From Actinomycetota bacterium (lineage in GTDB: Bacteria > Actinomycetota > Actinomycetes > Streptosporangiales > Streptosporangiaceae), in the NCBI GenBank assembly GCA_003242605.1, contig QGUZ01000077.1, positions 1 to 18,899 of the forward strand: 18,899 nucleotides of DNA. The letters run 5' to 3'. Numbering within the stretch: the stretch's first letter is position 1; every line of letters starts with the position of its first letter. Below are positions 14,193 to 18,899 of this stretch, piece by piece. A program made the position numbers and the translations under genes. The notes beneath the pieces are model-generated. The model worked only from the letters and a program-made list of their open reading frames with translations, had not been told where the DNA came from and made no database searches.

Positions 14193-15416
14193 TCAGTCCG
14201 GATAGGCGGCGGCGTAGGCGTTGGCGAGCGAGAGCACCGTGGACACGTACGACCACGAGTGGTTGTAGTGCCAGATCGCCTTCGCCAGCCGGTCGCCGCC
14301 CTCGCCCGCGCCGGTGGCGCACAGGTAGTGCGCCGCGGCCGGGACCGCGTCGTACGGGTTCATGATGTCGGCCCGGCCGTCCCCGTCGCCGTCGACGCCG
14401 TAGGCCCGCCAGGTGGCCGGCATGAACTGCATCGGGCCGAGCGCGCCCGCCGAGGAGGGGCCGTTGTTGCGGCCGTGCCCGCTCTCCACCTGGCCGATCG
14501 CGGCGAGCACGGTCCAGGACAGGCCCGGGCAGAGCGCCGCCGCCCGCCGGTACAGCTCGATGTAGCTCGCCGGGCGGCCGACGCGGCCGGTGAAGTCGTC
14601 CCGGGACGGCGTGCGGGCGGCGCGCGGCGCCGCGGTGCGGGCGGCCGCGGCCATGCCGGCGGGCGCCACCTGGGTGCCCGCGCCGAGCACCCGGCGCACC
14701 CCGCCGGTGAGCTCCTCCGCCCGGGTCACCGGGCCGCTCACCAGCACCACCACGCCGGGCGTGAGCCCCAGCCGCCGCCCGGTCTCCTCGCTCACGTAGC
14801 CGTCGATCCCGGGCAGGCCGATGGCGGCCGCGGCGGCGAGCCGTAGCCGGGGGCCGCCCTCGATCTCGTAGTGCGCGCCGGGGACGAGGCCGAGCCGGCG
14901 CGCGGCCGCGGCCTCGGCGACGAGCTCGCCGCGCCGCAGCGCCTCCCACGGCTCGGGCCGGTCCGCCACCCCGAGCGGGGTCCACGCCGGGAACTCCGCC
15001 ACCGGTACGGCGAGCAGGTTGAGCGTGACCCCGGCGACCCGCACGGCGCCGCCGCCGACGGCGAGCGTGCCGCGCACGTGCCGAAGCGACCGCAGCTTCC
15101 GCAGGTGCGCCTCGCCGACCCGGCGAGGGGCGATCGCCACCACGGCGGGCGGGGTGAGCCGCGGCCCGCCCCCGGCGGCGGGCGTGGACGTGGCCGGGGT
15201 GGGCCGGGGCGTCGCCTCCGCGGCGGGCTCGGGCACGGTGACCAGCGGCAGGTCGGGGCGCGGCGGCGGGGGCGCCGCCGTACCGGCGACCCGGGTCGCC
15301 GGCGGGGTGCCCGTGCCGCCGTGGGCGAGCAGGTAGACCCCCGCCGACGCCACGGTGAGGACGATCACACCGGCGAGGGTCCCGACCACGATCGCGAGGT
15401 GCGGAATACGGGACAC
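14193..15416 (-). CDS. Membrane-anchored lytic transglycosylase with an FtsX/MacB-like middle domain
   Basis: About 407 aa. A signal-anchor helix at about 7-30 and a Pro/Ala/Thr-rich linker at about 35-85 place the rest outside the membrane. Residues about 90-240 resemble the extracellular core of FtsX/MacB-type permeases: an RLxxLxxVR segment, VRVAGVTLNLLAVP, then ALRRGELVAEAAAARRLGL and GYVSEETGRRLGL. The C-terminal part from about 285 is an SLT_2 lytic transglycosylase: IGQVESGHGRNN with catalytic E311, GALGPMQFMPATW, DGDGDGRADIMNPYDA and IWHYNHSWSYV. It should cleave peptidoglycan to 1,6-anhydro products. GTG 15416 was chosen over GTG 15425 because AAGG lies eight bases upstream. The fold of the middle domain is my reading and needs structure prediction. 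Confidence 0.87.
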   Translation of the reverse strand: MSRIPHLAIVVGTLAGVIVLTVASAGVYLLAHGGTGTPPATRVAGTAAPPPPRPDLPLVTVPEPAAEATPRPTPATSTPAAGGGPRLTPPAVVAIAPRRVGEAHLRKLRSLRHVRGTLAVGGGAVRVAGVTLNLLAVPVAEFPAWTPLGVADRPEPWEALRRGELVAEAAAARRLGLVPGAHYEIEGGPRLRLAAAAAIGLPGIDGYVSEETGRRLGLTPGVVVLVSGPVTRAEELTGGVRRVLGAGTQVAPAGMAAAARTAAPRAARTPSRDDFTGRVGRPASYIELYRRAAALCPGLSWTVLAAIGQVESGHGRNNGPSSAGALGPMQFMPATWRAYGVDGDGDGRADIMNPYDAVPAAAHYLCATGAGEGGDRLAKAIWHYNHSWSYVSTVLSLANAYAAAYPD

Positions 15417-15648
15417 GGCGGACACCTTAGATCGACTGGGACGCGGTGTCCGAGTAACGGATACGTGGGTGCAAAATTGCTTGCGGCCGACACGAGGCCC
15501 GCAAGAAGGTCAAAAGGGACAGCTCCCATGTCTCGGGTGGGCGTCGCCGTCCGCTGAGCACGAACGGCGATCGCGGTGGCCGTGGGCGGGCGCGCGGACT
15601 CGCGCAATGGGGCGCGTTGCTGTGAGTGTGGGGAGGAAGAGGACGTTG
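15417..15648. promoter_or_regulatory. Divergent control region, transglycosylase/MFS genes
   Basis: A 232-bp gap. A perfect 7-bp inverted repeat CTTGCGG-N12-CCGCAAG lies at 15480-15505, directly after an AT-richer GCAAAATTGC stretch (15471-15480). It may be an operator for the transporter operon. Promoter hexamers could not be fixed. Confidence 0.4.
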
Positions 15649-16881
15649 GTGGGGCCGTACCGAGACCTGTTCCGCACGCCCGGGGTCACGGGCTTCGTCG
15701 TCACCGGATTTCTGGGCCGGATGCCCATGTCGATGCTCGGCATCGGGATCGTCCTGCTCATCTCCGCGGTGACCGGCTCGTACGCGACCGCGGGGGCGCT
15801 CTCCGGCGTGGTCTCGGTCGCCTTCGCCGTCGCCGCCCCGCTGTCGGGGCGGCTGGTCGACATGTTCGGCCAGGCCCGGGTGCTCATCCCGCTCGCGCTC
15901 GTGCACGGGGCCGCGCTCGCCGCGCTCATGCTGCTCGTGCACGCCGGGGCCGCCACCTGGACGCTGTTCGCGGCCGGGGTGATCGCGGGCGCCGCGGCGC
16001 CGGCGCTCGGCTCGATGGTGCGGGCGCGCTGGTCGCACCTGCTCGGCGGATCCGGGCGGCTGCACACCGCGTTCTCGTTCGAGTCGGTCGCCGACGAGGT
16101 GATCTTCGTCTCCGGGCCGACGGTGGTGACCGGGCTCGCCACCATGGTCAACCCGTACGCCGGGCTGCTGCTCGCGCTCGTGCTCGGCGTGGGCGGCACG
16201 ATCGCGTTCGCGCTGCAGCGCCGTACCGAGCCGCCGGTGCGGCGCGGCGCGGGCACGCGGCACCGCGGCAGCCCGATCCTCATCCCCGGGGTGGCGCTGC
16301 TCGCCGCCGTCTTCCTCGCGATGGGCTCGGTGTTCGGCTCGACCGACGTGATCACCGTGGCGTACGCCGAGGCGCACGGCGCGAAGGGGGCGGCCGGGCC
16401 GATGCTCGCCGCGTTCGCGGGCGGCAGCCTCGTCTCCGGGCTCTGGTTCGGCGGCCGGCACTGGCGCATCCCGCTGCGCACCCGGTACCTGCGGGCGCTG
16501 CTGGTGTTCGCGGTCGGGCTCACCCCGATCTTGTTCGTGCGCGGCAACCTGGCGATGGCGCTCGCGCTGTTCGGCGCCGGGCTCGCCATCTCCCCCACGC
16601 TGATCACGGGCTACGCGCTGATCGAGCGGCTGGTGCCGCCGCACCTGCTCACCGAGGGCATGGCGTGGATCTCCACCGCGCTCAGCTTCGGCGTCGCGGC
16701 CGGTTCCTGGGCGGGCGGCCGGCTCACCGACCTGTACGGCCCGGCGAACGCCTACGTCTACTCGTTCCTCAGCGGCCTGGTCGCCGTGGCGATCGCGTAC
16801 GCCGGCTCGGCGCTGCTGCGCGCCGCCGACGATGGCGCGCGAACGGTGCTGCCGACCCCTACCGGCGAGGAGCGCTCATGA
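15649..16881 (+). CDS. MFS transporter
   Basis: About 410 aa with roughly twelve hydrophobic helices. Motif A-like loops occur twice: SGRLVDMFGQARVL between helices 2 and 3 and GGRLTDLYGPANA in the second half, the usual major facilitator duplication. The first helix carries the FVVTGFLGRMPMSMLGIGIVLL pattern common in a group of uncharacterised actinobacterial exporters. The substrate is unknown. The frame is open far upstream; GTG 15649 was chosen because AGGAAGAGG ends six bases before it (TTG 15646 and ATG 15607 are alternatives). It shares an operon with the flavoenzyme downstream. An inverted repeat sits in the spacer to the divergent transglycosylase. Confidence 0.9.
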   Translation: MGPYRDLFRTPGVTGFVVTGFLGRMPMSMLGIGIVLLISAVTGSYATAGALSGVVSVAFAVAAPLSGRLVDMFGQARVLIPLALVHGAALAALMLLVHAGAATWTLFAAGVIAGAAAPALGSMVRARWSHLLGGSGRLHTAFSFESVADEVIFVSGPTVVTGLATMVNPYAGLLLALVLGVGGTIAFALQRRTEPPVRRGAGTRHRGSPILIPGVALLAAVFLAMGSVFGSTDVITVAYAEAHGAKGAAGPMLAAFAGGSLVSGLWFGGRHWRIPLRTRYLRALLVFAVGLTPILFVRGNLAMALALFGAGLAISPTLITGYALIERLVPPHLLTEGMAWISTALSFGVAAGSWAGGRLTDLYGPANAYVYSFLSGLVAVAIAYAGSALLRAADDGARTVLPTPTGEERS

Positions 16882-16928
16882 GTACCTTTCACATTCATGC
16901 GCGAGGTCTTCCGGAACTGGGCCGGTAA
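16878..16928 (+). CDS. Possible 16-codon leader ORF overlapping the MFS stop and the oxidase start
   Basis: ATG 16878 overlaps the MFS stop (ATGA) and has the only good ribosome-binding site here, GAGGAG (16867-16872), five bases upstream. It encodes MSTFHIHARGLPELGR and ends with TAA 29 bases inside the oxidase gene. It could be a translated coupling peptide, or the true oxidase start disrupted by a one-base frameshift or sequence error. Confidence 0.35.
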   Translation: MSTFHIHARGLPELGR

Positions 16929-18198
16929 CCAGGTCGCCTCCCCCGCCGAGGTTTGCACCCCGGCCTCGACCGACGAGGTGGCCGAGGCCGTCGCCCGCGC
17001 CGCCGCGGCGGGCCGGCGGGTCCGCATGGCCGGCAGCGGCCACTCGTTCACCGGCGTGGCGCTCACCGACGGGCTGCTGCTGCGGCCCGACGCGCTCACC
17101 GGTGTGCGCGAGGTCGGCGACGGCTGGGTGCGGGTGGCCGCGGGCACCCCGCTGCACGTGCTCAACGAGGAGCTGCACCGGCGCGGCCTCGCCCTGGCGA
17201 ACCTCGGCGACATCACCGCGCAGACGATCGCCGGGGCGCTGCAGACCGGCACCCACGGCACCGGCCGGGACGTCGGCGGCCTCGCCGACCAGGTCGCCGG
17301 GCTCGAGCTCGTGCTCGCCGACGGCACCGTGACCCGGGTCGGCGAGGACGAGGCCGACCCGAAGCGGCGCGACCTGTTCGACGCCGCCCGGGTCGGGCTC
17401 GGCGCGCTCGGCGTGGTCACCGAGGTGACGCTCAAGGTGGTGCCGTCGTTCCTGCTGCGCGCGGTGCGCAAGCCGATGCGGCTGGACGCGGTGCTCGGCC
17501 GGCTCGACGAGATCCTCGCGCTCAACGAGCACGTCGACTTCTACTGGTTCCCGCACACCGACGCCTGCCTGGTGAAGCTCAACAACCGCGGCGACGGGCC
17601 GATCGGCGGCCGCGGCCCGCTGCGGCGGTGGTTCGACGACGAGTTCCTGGAGAACACGGTCTTCGGGGCGCTGTGCGAGCTCGGGGCCCGCCTGCCCGCG
17701 GCGATCCCCGCGATCAACCGGCTCGCCGGGGCCGCGCTGAGCTCCGTCGAGTTCACCGACGTGTCGTACCGGGTGTTCGCCACCGTGCGCCGGGTGCGCT
17801 TCCTGGAGATGGAGTACGCGATCCCGGTCGAGCACCTCGGCACGGCGCTGCGCGCGGTACGCGACCTGATCGACCGGGAACGGCTGCGCATCTCCTTCCC
17901 GATCGAGGTGCGGGTCTCGCCGCCGAGCGACGCCTGGCTCTCCCCCGCGTACGGCCGGCCCACCGCCTACCTCGCGTTCCACGTCTTCCACCGCACGCCC
18001 CAGCCGCGCTACTTCGACGCGGCCGAGCGGCTCATGGTGCGGCTCGACGGCCGCCCGCACTGGGGCAAGCTGCACACCCGCGACGCGGCCTATCTCGGCT
18101 CGGTCTATCCGCGCTTCGGCGACTTCGTCGCGCTGCGGAACCGGCTCGACCCCGACCGCGTCTTCGGCAACGAGTACCTCGACACGGTGCTGGGCTGA
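16897..18198 (+). CDS. FAD-linked aldonolactone oxidase/dehydrogenase (D-arabinono-1,4-lactone oxidase family)
   Basis: A 433-aa flavoenzyme of the VAO family. The N-terminal FAD-binding domain has RMAGSGHSFTG with H49, the expected covalent flavin site, and GALQTGTHGTG. The C-terminal ALO substrate domain carries MEYAIP near 305, FPIEVRVSPPSDAWLSP and the HWGK motif at 388-391. Such enzymes oxidise sugar lactones or alditols at C-1 or C-2; the exact substrate (arabinonolactone, gulonolactone or an alditol) cannot be told. The protein is complete and has no signal peptide. It follows the MFS gene by 15 bp, so they are co-transcribed. ATG 16897 has no ribosome-binding site of its own; see the overlapping 16-codon ORF. 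The stop codon lies inside a 13-bp tandem repeat. Confidence 0.92.
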   Translation: MREVFRNWAGNQVASPAEVCTPASTDEVAEAVARAAAAGRRVRMAGSGHSFTGVALTDGLLLRPDALTGVREVGDGWVRVAAGTPLHVLNEELHRRGLALANLGDITAQTIAGALQTGTHGTGRDVGGLADQVAGLELVLADGTVTRVGEDEADPKRRDLFDAARVGLGALGVVTEVTLKVVPSFLLRAVRKPMRLDAVLGRLDEILALNEHVDFYWFPHTDACLVKLNNRGDGPIGGRGPLRRWFDDEFLENTVFGALCELGARLPAAIPAINRLAGAALSSVEFTDVSYRVFATVRRVRFLEMEYAIPVEHLGTALRAVRDLIDRERLRISFPIEVRVSPPSDAWLSPAYGRPTAYLAFHVFHRTPQPRYFDAAERLMVRLDGRPHWGKLHTRDAAYLGSVYPRFGDFVALRNRLDPDRVFGNEYLDTVLG

Positions 18199-18232
18199 AG
18201 GGCTCGGCTGAAGGGCTGGGCTGAAGGGCCGG
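18194..18232. repeat. Three tandem 13-bp repeats (GCTGAAGGGCTSG) over the oxidase stop codon
   Basis: Copies start at 18194, 18207 and 18220 and differ only near the end of the unit. Each contains TGA, and because 13 is not a multiple of three the three TGAs fall in all three frames. The first is the stop of the oxidase gene. Two related GGGCTCGGATGA copies follow at 18240 and 18279. Confidence 0.85.
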
Positions 18233-18821
18233 TACGAGAGGGCTCGGATGAGAGATCTGATGAGGGGCCCTGCCGGCCGGGCTCGGATGACGGTGCTCGA
18301 CCGGCAATGGCTCAGCGGGTGCGGGATCCGGGCGGCACCCCGACCGATACGCCCGGGATGGCCCGGGTCGCGCGGCCCGGGCCGGCCGTACCGCACCCGA
18401 TCGGCGCCCACCCCGGCGTGTCGGCTTGCTTTCGCGCTCCCGGATGAGACGGTGTGGCAGTGGGCCGGGCCGACGGCAAGGAGTCGGTAAACCGGCGGCG
18501 AAGGCGGACACGAGCTGGCGAGGATGTGGGCGCGTGAATTCTTCTTCGAACTCTTCGCCCAAGTCGACGCCGCGCTCGTCCGCGACACGCGAGAATTCGT
18601 CCAGGACCGTATCCGGCTCGCCCCGGGCCGTACCCGGTTGCGGCACACCGAAGGTCGGTATAAGGGTAAACACGACAAAAGCTCCCGGCGTCACCGCGAC
18701 TCTGGCACCCCCGAGGAAGGCGAAGTTCGGACATGCCGGGTACGGTGCTGGAAGGGAATCGACTCTCGCGAGAGACTCAAGGGTCCGGGGGAAGATTGAG
18801 CACGACGACGAAGGGACTCGC
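18199..18821. promoter_or_regulatory. Long sepH leader without an assured gene
   Basis: This 623-bp stretch starts with the tandem repeats. It then has ordinary GC-rich sequence to about 18500, then a less GC-rich segment in which several frames are open on both strands. One is a minus-strand frame from GTG 18673 with GGGAG eight bases upstream. Another is a plus-strand frame from GTG 18534 that runs without a stop into sepH. None is convincing. A weak promoter candidate is TTGCGG (18638-18643) with TATAAG (18659-18664), spacing 15. A perfect palindrome lies at 18763-18774. Confidence 0.45.
18763..18774. promoter_or_regulatory. 12-bp perfect palindrome CTCTCGCGAGAG upstream of sepH
   Basis: The palindrome is centred about 53 bp before the sepH ATG and is flanked by direct copies of GACTC (18761-18765 and 18774-18778). 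It could be a repressor operator or an RNA hairpin in the leader. No known regulator site was matched. Confidence 0.45.
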
Positions 18822-18899
18822 ATGCAGGAGCTCCGACTCGTCGCGGTGAGCGAGGACGGCACGTACCTCGTGCTGGCGACCGCCGGTCGGGGTACGCGC
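18822..18899 (+). CDS. sepH: SepH (DUF3071) cell-division regulator, first 26 codons
   Basis: Only MQELRLVAVSEDGTYLVLAT plus six more residues are in the window. This matches the strongly conserved start of actinobacterial SepH, whose Streptomyces form begins M(P/Q)ELRLVAVSxDGTYLVL as I remember it. SepH binds FtsZ, promotes its assembly and supports septum formation. The frame is open upstream as far as 18534, but ATG 18822 gives the family's normal N-terminus; the ribosome-binding site is weak (AAGGGA nearby). Synteny with hemH and the IMPase gene upstream fits Streptomyces. The gene continues past the window end. Confidence 0.88.
   Translation, partial: MQELRLVAVSEDGTYLVLATAGRGTR

Noticed and set aside
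18374..18383. GGCCCGGGCC palindrome as a terminator for the MFS-oxidase operon
   Set aside because: A loopless 10-bp palindrome in GC-rich DNA, about 180 bp after the gene end, with no further support.
16876..18678. 600-codon minus-strand open frame opposite the lactone oxidase
   Set aside because: It is the antisense shadow of a well-supported flavoenzyme; the product is His/Arg/Val/Asp-rich with no domain.

Overview
The window is chromosomal DNA from a high-GC actinomycete. GC is very high, third codon positions are almost all G or C, GTG starts are common, and genes are often coupled by ATGA or TGATG overlaps. A Streptosporangiales-like organism fits, but that is inference. Gene order follows the conserved actinobacterial core as I remember it: the Mycobacterium tuberculosis Rv2690c-ceoB-ceoC...dut...DUF4193...suhB block and the Streptomyces dut...DUF4193-cutRS-IMPase-hemH...sepH block. 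No tRNA, rRNA, IS element, phage gene or CRISPR array is visible.

Left part (1-4330): the N-terminal piece of a KimA/YdaO-like potassium transporter (minus) diverges from two overlapping TrkA/RCK genes (plus). Together they look like a potassium uptake and gating module. Facing them on the minus strand are dut, a DUF3710 protein, an OB-fold protein and a DUF3159 membrane protein.

Middle part (4371-8898): an AI-2E family membrane protein, a small DUF4235 protein, trehalose-6-phosphate synthase (otsA), a hydrophobic EcsC-like protein and a DUF4193 zinc-ribbon protein. The first four look like a lineage-specific insertion into the conserved dut...DUF4193 neighbourhood. The otsA leader is an AT-rich island with several inverted repeats.

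Right-middle part (9347-13124): a cutR-cutS two-component operon (minus) diverges from an unrecognised 58-aa protein gene. The spacer between them holds a tandem GTAAGCGCG repeat with an 11-bp period, which looks like a response-regulator site. An inositol monophosphatase-family gene (minus) follows, after a repeat-rich convergent spacer.

Right part (13190-18899): an actinobacterial ferrochelatase (plus) converges on a membrane-anchored lytic transglycosylase with an extra FtsX/MacB-like middle domain. Next come a divergent MFS transporter, an aldonolactone oxidase-family flavoenzyme in the same operon, and the first 26 codons of sepH, the FtsZ-associated division gene.

Most genes are conserved housekeeping genes. 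The points most worth checking are the transglycosylase domain fusion, the cutR-adjacent tandem repeat with its small gene, the lack of cysteines in the CutS sensor loop, the 16-codon ORF that takes the ribosome-binding site in front of the lactone oxidase, the 13-bp repeats that put a stop in all three frames after that gene, and the structured otsA and sepH leaders. I found no clear new defence, mobile or biosynthetic system.
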